From NCBI GenBank assembly GCA_023229135.1, contig JALNZT010000013.1, forward strand, positions 1-64,000: a stretch of 64,000 nt of DNA. The letters are read 5' to 3'. The translations under genes and the position numbers were made by a program. Positions 9,385 through 18,478 of this stretch are shown piece by piece. Source of the stretch: Bacteroidales bacterium. GTDB taxonomy: Bacteria > Bacteroidota > Bacteroidia > Bacteroidales > F082. The notes beneath the pieces were generated by a model, which was not told the origin of the DNA, did not search any database, and saw only the letters and a program-made list of their open reading frames with translations. Within the stretch, counting starts at the first letter, position 1. Each line of letters begins with the position of its first letter.

Positions 9385-9816
9385 ATGCTACTCAAAAATA
9401 TAAAATATAACGACAAAGCCCTTAAAAAGGAAATTGATGCTTTAGTGGGGCCGGCTTTTTCCTGGCGCGAGCGGTTCAGGATGAAAGGGATTCGTTCACC
9501 AAAGTTTAAGCTGGTGCGGGCAAGTGTGTCCATCGAAGCCTTGCTGGCTGTTGATAATCGTCGCTGGTTATGTACTATTGAGCTGCGGCCTTCGGGCATT
9601 ATTTTAACTTTTCGGTCCTGCCTCAAAACTTATGGCTGGATAGCGCCGTACCGTAGTTTGTCTATCTTCAAAAACGAAGATTACCTCAGCTTTTACTCCA
9701 ATCAATATCTTGTGAAAGTGGTGTGGGACACCCAATCTATTGCTGCCAATAAGTTTTTAATGAAGCTCTTAAAGCTCAAAGCACAGTCTTCGGAGTCAGA
9801 GGCCATGCCGCGTTAA
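9385..9816 (+). CDS. Conserved-looking hypothetical protein
   Basis: A 143-residue protein I do not recognise. It is basic, has no signal peptide or membrane helix, and mixes beta-like stretches (WLCTIELRPSGIILTF, YLSFYSNQYLVKVVW) with a helical C-terminus. The ATG at 9385 is the first in frame. It lies alone, between a divergent lipoprotein gene and holB, with more than 200 bases on either side. Codon use is like that of its neighbours, so it is probably a real gene. Confidence 0.55.
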   Translation: MLLKNIKYNDKALKKEIDALVGPAFSWRERFRMKGIRSPKFKLVRASVSIEALLAVDNRRWLCTIELRPSGIILTFRSCLKTYGWIAPYRSLSIFKNEDYLSFYSNQYLVKVVWDTQSIAANKFLMKLLKLKAQSSESEAMPR

Positions 9817-9999
9817 TTTCCGGGTTGAAGCGAAGTCATCAAGCTTCTTTTTCCAAAATATTACGCTAAAAATTTTTCCCAAAACTAGGTTTGCACGTTT
9901 TGAAGTCAGAAAATTGATGTTTGCAAAGCAATTTTAATTGCGAAGCCAAAACCTACCTATAAAGCTATCCTAAAACCACTCCGGTTAGGATATTTCGTG

Positions 10000-10007
10000 T
10001 AAATTTG
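10000..10007 (+). promoter_or_regulatory. Bacteroidota -7 box before holB
   Basis: TAAATTTG matches the TAnnTTTG -7 consensus of the Bacteroidota primary sigma factor and lies 20 bases before the holB ATG. No convincing -33 TTTG was found at the right distance, so the call is moderate. Confidence 0.4.
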
Positions 10008-10026
10008 ACCCCAAAAGCATTTACCA

Positions 10027-11160
10027 ATGCAGTTTTCACAAGTTATTGGCCAGCAGGCACTCAAGCAAAGTCTCATTCAATCGGTTCGCAACAATCGCGT
10101 GAGCCATGCCCAGCTATTTTTGGGTAAGGCAGGTTCTGGCAGCCTGGCTCTAGCGCTCGCTTATGCACAATATATCAATTGTAAGCAGCGTACCGAGCAT
10201 GATAGTTGCGGCACTTGCCCGTCCTGCATCAAGATCAATAAACTTACCCATCCCGATCTGCATTTTATCTTTCCGACAACACTTACAAAAAAAGTAAAAA
10301 AAGACCCTGAATCGGCTTTGTTTATGGAAAGTTGGAGGGCTTTTGTTCAGGAAAAGAATGCTTACGGTAATTTACAATCCTGGTACGAATACCTGGATGT
10401 GGAAAACAAACAAGGCACTATTTTTAGCCGCGATGCCGCTGCTATTATGCGTAGCCTCAGCTTTAAAGCCTATGAAGCTGAGTACAAAGTGATGGTCATT
10501 TGGATGGCCGAGAAACTAAATGTGCAAGCAGCAAATAAACTGCTTAAACTGCTGGAAGAACCACCTGAAAAAACGCTCTTTTTGCTGCTGGCCGAGCAAC
10601 AGGATCAGATGTTAGCCACCGTTCTATCGCGCACTTATAGGGTTAAAGTGCCAAAAATTTCAGATCAGGAATTAAGCTATGCACTGACAGAAAAGCACAA
10701 CTGCCGCGAAGCCGATGCGCGTGATGCGGTGATGATGGCTGATGGAGACTGGTCGTTGGCCGAGTATTTCTTCAAAAATGCCGATGAAGAAAAATACAAC
10801 TTTCAAATATTTCAGCAATGGATGCGTTTGTGCTTTAAAGTGGCTGTAGCTGAGCTGATTGAATTTGTGGATACGCTTAAGCCGCTAGGCCGTGAGAAGC
10901 AAAAAACATTGCTTGCTTATGGTTTGCAGGTGTTCAGAAATTCACTGCTTGTAAATAATCAACTCCTTGATATGGTGAGGCTTCCAGCGGAAGAAAAAAC
11001 CTTTAACCAGAATTTCGCACCCTTTGTGAATCCCGCTAACCTTTTGCAGATGAGTCAATTGATGGAGGAGGGAATCAAGCAAATTGAACGCAATGGATAT
11101 GCACCACTGATTTTTATGGACATCAGCTTTAAAATGAGTAAGCTGCTGAAGCAGAAATGA
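10027..11160 (+). CDS. holB: DNA polymerase III delta' subunit
   Basis: A 377-residue clamp-loader subunit. The N-terminal AAA+ region has VIGQQALKQSL, a degenerate P-loop (FLGKAGSGSLALALA) and a four-cysteine zinc module (CKQRTEHDSCGTCPSC). VQAANKLLKLLEEPPE is a strong delta'/gamma family signature, and the SRC arginine-finger motif appears changed to LSRTYRV. It loads the sliding clamp in replication. It heads the run holB, PSP1/RicT-like gene, gldH, PBP1A, a gene order I recall from other Bacteroidota. Confidence 0.88.
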   Translation: MQFSQVIGQQALKQSLIQSVRNNRVSHAQLFLGKAGSGSLALALAYAQYINCKQRTEHDSCGTCPSCIKINKLTHPDLHFIFPTTLTKKVKKDPESALFMESWRAFVQEKNAYGNLQSWYEYLDVENKQGTIFSRDAAAIMRSLSFKAYEAEYKVMVIWMAEKLNVQAANKLLKLLEEPPEKTLFLLLAEQQDQMLATVLSRTYRVKVPKISDQELSYALTEKHNCREADARDAVMMADGDWSLAEYFFKNADEEKYNFQIFQQWMRLCFKVAVAELIEFVDTLKPLGREKQKTLLAYGLQVFRNSLLVNNQLLDMVRLPAEEKTFNQNFAPFVNPANLLQMSQLMEEGIKQIERNGYAPLIFMDISFKMSKLLKQK

Positions 11161-11311
11161 AATGACACCCTGGCCATAAAACCGGCACTTAAATCAAAAG
11201 AAATTCTGAAAAAAAATCAAGCTGAAAGCCTGCAAGTTTATGTTTTATAATAACAGAAGTAATTCACTGGCAGTGTATAAAACAACAAATTAGTTCTCCC
11301 TGATTTTATCT

Positions 11312-11319
11312 TATCTTTG
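11312..11319 (+). promoter_or_regulatory. Bacteroidota -7 box before the RicT-like gene
   Basis: TATCTTTG matches TAnnTTTG and stands 45 bases before the ATG at 11364. It suggests that the RicT-like gene and the following gldH and PBP1A genes have their own promoter apart from holB. Confidence 0.45.
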
Positions 11320-11363
11320 CTTTTTAAATTAAAAAATTCGCTCAAACTCTATATATATTCCTT

Positions 11364-12476
11364 ATGAATGATGAACAACAGGCAAAAATAGCTTCCACTT
11401 TTATACCAAGAGGATGCTGTCGCGCCCCACGCATATATAATCCCAAGGATCAAATATTTCGGCACAGTTGCTGCAAACTGGATGAGTTTAACTGGCTCAA
11501 AGAATACAAAGATTCGCCAAATGAAGCAGGTTTGCGTGCCGCCGAAGTTCGGTTTAAAAATGGCAGAAAAGATTTTTTTTCTTACACCAATGAGCTCGAG
11601 CTTAAAGAAGGTGAAATAATTGCTGTGGAGGCTGCAGCCGGTCACGATATTGGCATCGTAACACTTGTGGGTGAAATTGTTAACCTACAAATGAAACGCA
11701 AAAAAGTGCAGGAATCGCTCGAAACACTCAAAAAAATATACCGTCACGCAAAACTTTCTGATATTGAAAAATGGGTGAGTGCGATAGAACTTGAAGAAAA
11801 TGCCTTGTTCAGAAGCCGCGAGGTCGTGCTTGACCTGAGCCTTAATATGAAAATGAATGATGTTGAATACCAGGGAGATAAAACAAAAGCAATTTTCTAT
11901 TATACCGCAGAAGACCGGGTTGACTTCCGGGAACTGATAAAAAGGCTGGCCGAGGAATTTCATATCCGTATTGAGATGCGGCAGATTGGAATGCGTCAAG
12001 AAGCTGCCAAGCTTGGTGGTATTGGTTCCTGCGGACGAGAGTTGTGCTGCTCCAGCTGGATGGCCGATTTTCACTCGGTGAGTACCAATGTGGCACGTTT
12101 ACAGCAACTTTCACCCAATCCGCAAAAGCTTGCAGGCCAATGTGGTAAACTCAAATGCTGCCTCAATTACGAATACGAAGCATACTTGGATGCACTCAAA
12201 TCATTTCCTGATGACAGAACAATACTCAAAACTAAAAAAGGCGATGCTTTTCACCAAAAAAGTGATATTTTTAAAGGCCTGATGTGGTATGCCTATAGCA
12301 ACGACCGCAACAATTTGATGGCGATACCGATTGATAAGGTGAAGGAAATTGCAGCCAATAACAAAAAAGGTAAACTCCCCGAAAAATTAGAAGATTTTGC
12401 TTTCTCGAAAGAGCAAAATATTGAAGAGGAATACGGAAACGATAACAATGAAATGCGGTTTTCTAACTATGAGTAA
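11364..12476 (+). CDS. PSP1-domain protein, RicT family
   Basis: A 370-residue protein with the PSP1 domain, cytoplasmic. Cysteine clusters are striking: RGCCRAPRIYN at the N-terminus, then GGIGSCGRELCCSSW and GQCGKLKCCLNYE, the last two being family-defining. In Bacillus the RicT homologue acts with RicA and RicF in an iron-sulfur complex affecting RNA processing; in Bacteroidota its role is less clear. The N-terminal extra cysteines may bind metal. It lies 32 bases before gldH. Confidence 0.85.
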   Translation: MNDEQQAKIASTFIPRGCCRAPRIYNPKDQIFRHSCCKLDEFNWLKEYKDSPNEAGLRAAEVRFKNGRKDFFSYTNELELKEGEIIAVEAAAGHDIGIVTLVGEIVNLQMKRKKVQESLETLKKIYRHAKLSDIEKWVSAIELEENALFRSREVVLDLSLNMKMNDVEYQGDKTKAIFYYTAEDRVDFRELIKRLAEEFHIRIEMRQIGMRQEAAKLGGIGSCGRELCCSSWMADFHSVSTNVARLQQLSPNPQKLAGQCGKLKCCLNYEYEAYLDALKSFPDDRTILKTKKGDAFHQKSDIFKGLMWYAYSNDRNNLMAIPIDKVKEIAANNKKGKLPEKLEDFAFSKEQNIEEEYGNDNNEMRFSNYE

Positions 12477-12508
12477 TTTTCTATTAGAACGATCAATCGC
12501 CTAAAAAC

Positions 12509-12994
12509 ATGCAAAAAAATCTCCTTAATGTCATTTTTGGCAGCCTGTCTGTTTTAATACTCGCGCTAATTTTGAGCAGCTGCAACCAGCAAGTTGTGAT
12601 TGACGAAAATCTATCTATCCCCCAAGATGGTTGGGATTTCAACCAAAAAGCAGCATTTGAAGTTGATATAACAGACACCGTTGGACTTTATGCTTTTTAT
12701 ATAAACATCAGACAACAAGAAACTTACCGCTATAGTAATTTGTATATATTTCTGCATACCACCTTTCCAAACGGCACGCTTACGCACGATACTATTGAGT
12801 GTGTTTTGGCCCGTGATGATGGACGATGGCTTGGTAAATCTTCAGGAAGCTTAATCTCTAATCAGATACTTTTAAACCCTTCGTTACGTTTTCCAATAAT
12901 GGGGAAATACCATTTTGAGATAGAACAGGCCATGCGCGAACGCTGGCTTCAAGGCATTGAGGATATTGGCATTCGTATTGAAAAGCAAAATTAA
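12509..12994 (+). CDS. gldH: Gliding motility lipoprotein GldH
   Basis: A 161-residue lipoprotein with a hydrophobic leader and lipobox LSSC near residue 24. The body matches the GldH pattern as I know it: YSNLYIFLHTTFPNG, DDGRWLGKSSG, FPIMGKYHFEIEQAMR and GIEDIGIRIEK. GldH is required for gliding in Flavobacterium and is associated with type IX secretion. It sits between the RicT-like gene and the PBP1A gene, with only 6 bases to the latter, so the three are probably one transcript. Confidence 0.88.
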   Translation: MQKNLLNVIFGSLSVLILALILSSCNQQVVIDENLSIPQDGWDFNQKAAFEVDITDTVGLYAFYINIRQQETYRYSNLYIFLHTTFPNGTLTHDTIECVLARDDGRWLGKSSGSLISNQILLNPSLRFPIMGKYHFEIEQAMRERWLQGIEDIGIRIEKQN

Positions 12995-13000
12995 GAAAAG

Positions 13001-15295
13001 GTGAACGATCAAAAAGAAACAAAAAATCAAGCCCAAAAAGGATCGGGCTGGTTTAATTTTGTGTTTAAGCTGTGGCTATTATTTTTTATTGGCTTAGCGG
13101 CTATATTACTCCTGTTTTATGGCATTACCAACGAATGGTTTGGCCAGATGCCGAGTTTTCAAGAGCTCGAAAATCCAGAAACCAATCAGGCCTCACAAAT
13201 TTATTCAGCCGATGCAGAACTTTTGGGTTCTTATTACATTGAAAACCGCTCTAACGTCCATTTTAGGGAGCTTTCGCCCGATCTTGTAAACGCACTTTTG
13301 GCCATTGAAGATATCAGGTTTACGGAGCATTCGGGCATTGACGAACGTGCATTGCTGCGCGTAGCTTGGGGAGTGGTTACCGGCAATAGCAAGGGCGGTG
13401 GAAGCACCTTAACGCAGCAACTGGCAAAAAACCTCTTTCCTAGAGGTGAAAACCTTAGCACCCTGCAGCTTGTTGTGCGTAAACTTCAAGAATGGGTTAC
13501 GGCCACAAAGCTCGAACGCAATTATTCCAAAGAGGAAATATTAGCGATGTATCTCAATACCGTACCTTTTGGAAGCCAGTCGTTTGGAATAAAATCAGCT
13601 TCACAAACCTTTTTCAATAAATTGCCTGAATCATTATTGCTGGAAGAAGCTGCCTTGATGGCAGGTGTGGTAAATGCGCCTACACGTTACAGCCCGTCCC
13701 GCAATCCCGAAAATGCCTTAAGGCGTAGAAATCTTGTGCTGCAGAAAATGGCCGATTACAACTTTATTACCCGCGAGGTATATGACTCGGTAAGTGCTCT
13801 TCCGATTGATATGTCAAACTATGGCATACTGGATCATAACAGCGGTCAGGCCACTTATTTCAGGGAGTTTTTACGCGGCGAGCTACACGACTGGGCTGCA
13901 AATCACTACAAAGCAGATGGCACTCCTTATAATATTTACAAAGATGGTTTGCGTATTTATACAACAATCAATTCGCGCATGCAGCGCTATGCAGAAGAAG
14001 CTGTGCGACAACATCTTGGCTCAGATTTACAGCCGGCCTTTTTCAAGCATTGGGAAGGTTATACCCATGCGCCTTTTGTTTTTTCAGGGAGTGATGTAGG
14101 CCAAGAGGTAGATAAAATTATGAAACAGGCTGTCCGGCGTTCAGATCGCTACCGCTCGTTGCGCAATGCAGGCGAAAGCCCCGAGGCTATTAGCAAATCA
14201 TTCCGTACGCCGGTTCGTATGCATGTCTTTTCTTGGAACGGCCCTATCGATACGGTGATGACACCCATGGATTCTATCCGTTATTACAAATATTTTTTAC
14301 AAGCCAGCATCATGTCGGTTGATGCCCACACCGGTTTCGTGCGCGCTTATGTGGGCGGCAACGATTACCGCTACTTCAAATACGACCACGTAACCCAAGC
14401 CCGACGTCAGGTTGGTTCAACCTTTAAACCGTTTTTATATGCACTTGCCATGCAGGAAGGCGACTATTCTCCTTGCTTCAAAGTGCCGAATATTCAATAT
14501 AGCGTGCAGCTTTTCGACGGCACATTTTGGTCGCCACGCAACTCATCGAATGATAGAATCGGTGAAGAAGTTACCCTGAGATGGGCCTTGGCAAACTCCA
14601 ACAACTGGATTTCGGCCTACCTGATAAAGCGCTTTTCGCCTCAAGCCTTGATACAGCTGGTGCGTAAAATGGGCATAAATTCACCCATTGACCCGGTGCC
14701 GGCCATAGCACTTGGCACGCCTGATCTCAGCCTATACGAAATGGTGGGCGCAATGAATACTTTTGCCAACCAGGGCGTATATATCAAACCTGCTTTTATC
14801 ACACGTATCGAAGACAAAAACGGCAATGTGATTGAACGTTTTGTACCAGAGCGAACAGAGGTTCTGGACGAAGTTTCGGCCTATAAAATGATTGAACTGA
14901 TGAAAGGCGTTGTAGAATCTGGAACAGGAATCCGTTTGCGCTTCAAATATGGTTACAACAATCCAATCGCAGGCAAAACAGGCACTACACAGAATCAAAG
15001 CGATGGCTGGTTTATGGGTGTTACACCTGATTTAACAACGGGTGTGTGGGTTGGCGCCGAAGATCGGAGCGTGCATTTTCGGACTATAAAATTAGGACAA
15101 GGTGCAAATATGGCACTGCCAATCTGGGCTTTATATATGCAAAAAGTGTATGACGATCCGGCATTGAATATCAGCAAAGAGGATTTTAAAAAGCCACTGG
15201 GCGATATTGCAATTGAGTTTGACTGCGACAAATACGATGCTGAGCAGGCGCTCAGGAGGCGCAATCAGCAACAACAATATAAAGACGATTTTTAA
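13001..15295 (+). CDS. Penicillin-binding protein 1A (bifunctional)
   Basis: A 764-residue class A penicillin-binding protein with a GTG start. A cytoplasmic tail is followed by one membrane helix near residues 25-45. The GT51 glycosyltransferase domain contains EDIRFTEHSGID and GGGSTLTQQLAKNLFPR. The transpeptidase domain contains the active-site GSTFKPFLYALA, the SNN motif and KTGTTQNQSDG. It polymerises and cross-links peptidoglycan in the periplasm. The stop codon overlaps the stop of the convergent membrane glycosyltransferase gene. Confidence 0.95.
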   Translation: MNDQKETKNQAQKGSGWFNFVFKLWLLFFIGLAAILLLFYGITNEWFGQMPSFQELENPETNQASQIYSADAELLGSYYIENRSNVHFRELSPDLVNALLAIEDIRFTEHSGIDERALLRVAWGVVTGNSKGGGSTLTQQLAKNLFPRGENLSTLQLVVRKLQEWVTATKLERNYSKEEILAMYLNTVPFGSQSFGIKSASQTFFNKLPESLLLEEAALMAGVVNAPTRYSPSRNPENALRRRNLVLQKMADYNFITREVYDSVSALPIDMSNYGILDHNSGQATYFREFLRGELHDWAANHYKADGTPYNIYKDGLRIYTTINSRMQRYAEEAVRQHLGSDLQPAFFKHWEGYTHAPFVFSGSDVGQEVDKIMKQAVRRSDRYRSLRNAGESPEAISKSFRTPVRMHVFSWNGPIDTVMTPMDSIRYYKYFLQASIMSVDAHTGFVRAYVGGNDYRYFKYDHVTQARRQVGSTFKPFLYALAMQEGDYSPCFKVPNIQYSVQLFDGTFWSPRNSSNDRIGEEVTLRWALANSNNWISAYLIKRFSPQALIQLVRKMGINSPIDPVPAIALGTPDLSLYEMVGAMNTFANQGVYIKPAFITRIEDKNGNVIERFVPERTEVLDEVSAYKMIELMKGVVESGTGIRLRFKYGYNNPIAGKTGTTQNQSDGWFMGVTPDLTTGVWVGAEDRSVHFRTIKLGQGANMALPIWALYMQKVYDDPALNISKEDFKKPLGDIAIEFDCDKYDAEQALRRRNQQQQYKDDF

Positions 15296-17157
15296 GGCGT
15301 CAGCTTGCGAATTTTCATATCGTCGAAAAAGACGGTATCAGTGGTTTTGTTCCAAAGATATACGCGACATTTTTGATTGGCGGCCGCGCGGGGTATGCTT
15401 AGCTGAAACTGGATTTTTCGCCAGCCGGCACTGTCCGCCTCCGCTGAGCCCTCATCTTGTTCGTAAAGAACTTCCGGGTCTGGAGCGGCAAAAACCAGTG
15501 CACCTCTTGAATCTACAGGCTTTTTCCAGACGCTAAGCTCATAAATTTCATGCTCTTTTACCCAAAATTCGATGTTTGCTGCAAAGCGATTTTCGCCTGA
15601 AAGCATCACCGAATGCTCACCGCTTCTGGATTCATAATCCACCTGAAGCTCAGCGTTGATAAATGCGTAATGCTTGTCGGGCGACAAAAAATCTTGACTA
15701 TACGGACTTATGTTTTCAAAACTTGTAAACGCTTCCTGATAAACCTTCTGGTAAATAGGCGGAATAATAACGTATTTACCTTCCACCAAAGAATCGTAAT
15801 TCATTGGTTCAAGCAATTCATGAAATTTCGTGTCATTTTTTATCCTGAATAGTGTATGCCAATATGCCGCTTTCGACATGGCGGCGTAATGAATACTGCC
15901 GTATTTGTATTTGGCGGTTTGAAAGAGATTGAAACTACACAAAACAAACAAAACAAAGCCTAAAACACCAAAAGCAAGCCTGGATCTTTGCTGCGTAAAA
16001 AACAGGAAAGCCGCCAGCGGGATAGCCATCAATCCATAGGAATCAATCATTGGGCGCGCACTAAAACTACCGCCATAACTCCAGTCCCACCACGAAAAAA
16101 TCACGTAAAGATTCACTACCACAAATACCAAAATCGGTAACCAAAAAGCCTTAAACTGTTTGCGCAGCATAAAAATACCTGCTAAAGCAAAAACCATCAC
16201 TGGCGTATAAATCAGCCAGCCTTTGCGATAACTAAAAAGTCCGCACCAGATTTGTGGCTTATCAAAGAAAAAACCTTCTTTCCCATACGAATAAAAAATC
16301 CAGTGGCCGGTATTGATTTTCCAGAAAAGCAATTGTGGGACTACGACCAGAAAACCAAAGAGCGTGATGATCAATAGCAACTTCCACTGCCCGAAAAGTT
16401 TACTTATTTGATGCTTAAAGTTTTGGTAGTCATACAGTAAGAAAAACAAAACAAGAAGGGCATTGGTAGGTCGGATAAGTGTAATTAAGCCAATTGCCAA
16501 TCCGATAAGTATCGAATTTTTCAGCTTGGGCTTTTCGTGCCAGCGGATTGTTAACGTGATAAAAAAAATGAAAAGACTAAAGTTAAAAGCGTGCGACATA
16601 GCGGCTTCCAAAGTGGTGTAAAAGAATAGGTTAGTACCCAATCCAATGACTAAAATTACTAAGGCGGCAAGTTTATCACTAACTAATTTTAGCAATATTT
16701 TGCGCAAAACAAACAGAGCCGCCAGCACATAAAACAAGGCAGCAAACTGCAAAAAGAACATATATGGCAGCGAGTAACCATTCATTTCGACACCTGAAAT
16801 CCAAGCGTATAAATGTCCCAAAAGAAAAAATGGTAAGTATAAAAACGCCAAACCCATCGTCATTTTCTGGTAGTGGCCGCCTTCGGGAGTTTTTGAGTTT
16901 GCAATTCTTACTTTAAAAAAATCCGGGTCATCATCCAAAAACCTGAACTTCAGGTCGCCATGGATAATTACCGCAGGCAGGTAACTGTAGTAGCTGGTTA
17001 CATCGTGAATTACCAATCCGCGATCTGTTTTCCAGCGGTTGTTGTTAAAGATGGTAGTAATTATAACGACGGCAAACACAAAAATGGCCATGTGTGCATA
17101 ACCATAACGACCTAAAACACTTAGAAAATTATAAAAACGCTTTTTAATATTTTTCAT
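15292..17157 (-). CDS. GT-C fold membrane glycosyltransferase with C-terminal beta domain
   Basis: About 621 residues. Roughly ten hydrophobic helices cover residues 20-420, with an acidic pair in the first periplasmic loop (HDVTSYYSYLP) and a TLIRPTN segment, as seen in dolichyl-phosphate-mannose-type GT-C transferases. The last 150 or so residues are soluble and beta-rich, ending in VFFDDMKIRKL, which looks like a jelly-roll carbohydrate-binding module. It probably moves a sugar from a lipid carrier onto a periplasmic or surface target. A TTG start 6 codons upstream is possible; the ATG was chosen. Stop codons overlap with the PBP1A gene. Confidence 0.7.
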   Translation of the reverse strand: MKNIKKRFYNFLSVLGRYGYAHMAIFVFAVVIITTIFNNNRWKTDRGLVIHDVTSYYSYLPAVIIHGDLKFRFLDDDPDFFKVRIANSKTPEGGHYQKMTMGLAFLYLPFFLLGHLYAWISGVEMNGYSLPYMFFLQFAALFYVLAALFVLRKILLKLVSDKLAALVILVIGLGTNLFFYTTLEAAMSHAFNFSLFIFFITLTIRWHEKPKLKNSILIGLAIGLITLIRPTNALLVLFFLLYDYQNFKHQISKLFGQWKLLLIITLFGFLVVVPQLLFWKINTGHWIFYSYGKEGFFFDKPQIWCGLFSYRKGWLIYTPVMVFALAGIFMLRKQFKAFWLPILVFVVVNLYVIFSWWDWSYGGSFSARPMIDSYGLMAIPLAAFLFFTQQRSRLAFGVLGFVLFVLCSFNLFQTAKYKYGSIHYAAMSKAAYWHTLFRIKNDTKFHELLEPMNYDSLVEGKYVIIPPIYQKVYQEAFTSFENISPYSQDFLSPDKHYAFINAELQVDYESRSGEHSVMLSGENRFAANIEFWVKEHEIYELSVWKKPVDSRGALVFAAPDPEVLYEQDEGSAEADSAGWRKIQFQLSIPRAAANQKCRVYLWNKTTDTVFFDDMKIRKLTP

Positions 17158-17263
17158 ACTGGAATTAAACCACAAAGATGGAAAAAATACCTAAAACCTA
17201 TACTTACAGTGACTTTAACTCCTCATTTATTTTTATTGTAATTTAGCCTCAAAATTAATTGGT

Positions 17264-17890
17264 ATGACACGTTCGATATTGTTCTTCTTGGTTTTGTTTA
17301 GCACGACATTTGTATTGGGTCAAAACTTTGATGAACTCAACGAAAAGCTTACAAACCAACGTTTTGAGACAGTGCGTACTTTGCTCGATTACCGTTTTAA
17401 AGGCGGAAGTGGCGAGTTTGAGCGGGTTTTTTTTAAGCATGTTAATTACACCGAAGCTGCCCGAAAAAATTGCGTGGTGGGAACAGTTGTTGTTACATTT
17501 ACAGTGAGCTGCGACAACGAAATCAGCGAATTAAAACTCCGGAACCCAATGCATTATGGCCTTAATGAAGAAATTCAGAAGTTCATTGAAGCTACAGAAG
17601 GTATGTGGAATACTTGTCAGGATGAAAAATATACACGTTTTGAAGTGCCAATGCTTTTTACCCTTAAAGGTACCGAAACCAATGCCAGAGGCTTTATCAC
17701 ACTGGTAGGTGAAAATCCGGGTTTTTTATGTCGAAGCGACAGTTATTTTATGGAGCGCTTTGAAAAATATAGCCGAAAAGGCAAAAGTAAGAAAGCCCTC
17801 GATATGCTGGATCAATTGATGCGGCGCGATCCTTATAACAACAGTTTTTATGAATTGAAAAGTGAACTTCTTAGTGGTGAAGCCAAATAG
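17264..17890 (+). CDS. Secreted protein with TonB C-terminal-like domain
   Basis: A 208-residue exported protein: signal peptide ending near VLGQ, then a short helix. A segment at about residues 62-130 (YTEAARKNCVVGTVVVTFTV, then ISELKLRNP and a final RFEVPMLFTL) follows the TonB C-terminal domain pattern. The last 45 residues (RKGKSKKALDMLDQLMRRDP) look like one TPR unit. There is no proline-rich linker and no retained membrane anchor, so it is not a classical energy transducer. It precedes a PAP2 phosphatase gene by 3 bases and is probably co-transcribed. Confidence 0.6.
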   Translation: MTRSILFFLVLFSTTFVLGQNFDELNEKLTNQRFETVRTLLDYRFKGGSGEFERVFFKHVNYTEAARKNCVVGTVVVTFTVSCDNEISELKLRNPMHYGLNEEIQKFIEATEGMWNTCQDEKYTRFEVPMLFTLKGTETNARGFITLVGENPGFLCRSDSYFMERFEKYSRKGKSKKALDMLDQLMRRDPYNNSFYELKSELLSGEAK

Positions 17891-17893
17891 CGC

Positions 17894-18466
17894 ATGATAG
17901 AATTTTTGAATCAGCTTGATACCAGTTTGTTCTTGTTTTTGAATGGCCTTCATAGTGGATGGCTCGACCCTGTGATGATTTTTGTCAGCGGAAAACTCAC
18001 CTGGATTCCGTTTTATTTGGTTCTGCTTGTTTTAATTGTCAGACAATACCGATGGCAATCCTTATTAATTTTATTGTTTATTGCCGTGCTTATCAGCCTT
18101 TCTGATCAGCTCTCAGTGCGTGCTTTCAAGTTCGTTTTCGAGCGGCCACGGCCTTGTCACGAGCCTGTTTTGCAGCCTCTAATTCATTTAGCTAAAGGAA
18201 GTTGTGGCGGAGCTTTTGGATTTGTTTCTTCACATGCAGCTAACAGTTTTGCCCTAGCCGGGTTTAGCTGGTTTTTGCTCCGGCCGGTATTTCCTAAAAT
18301 TGGCTTTGTGCTTTTCCCGTGGGCTGCGATAGTTTCTTACAGCAGAATTTATCTGGGCGTACATTACCCCGGCGACATCTTGGTAGGTGCTATTTTAGGT
18401 TTAATCATCGCTTGGGTAGTTTGGAAAATATATGGCTTAACATGCGGAGCGCGAAGTGCTTGCTAA
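17894..18466 (+). CDS. PAP2-family membrane phosphatase
   Basis: A 190-residue integral membrane protein with about five helices. Phosphatase motifs: KFVFERPRPCHEP (motif 1, KX6RP), FVSSHAANSFA in place of the usual PSGH (motif 2, histidine kept), and SRIYLGVHYPGD (motif 3, SRX5HXXXD). It is expected to dephosphorylate a lipid or isoprenyl phosphate at the membrane, for example undecaprenyl pyrophosphate. It starts 3 bases after a TonB-domain protein gene. Confidence 0.88.
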   Translation: MIEFLNQLDTSLFLFLNGLHSGWLDPVMIFVSGKLTWIPFYLVLLVLIVRQYRWQSLLILLFIAVLISLSDQLSVRAFKFVFERPRPCHEPVLQPLIHLAKGSCGGAFGFVSSHAANSFALAGFSWFLLRPVFPKIGFVLFPWAAIVSYSRIYLGVHYPGDILVGAILGLIIAWVVWKIYGLTCGARSAC

Positions 18467-18478
18467 AAAATAGTATTG

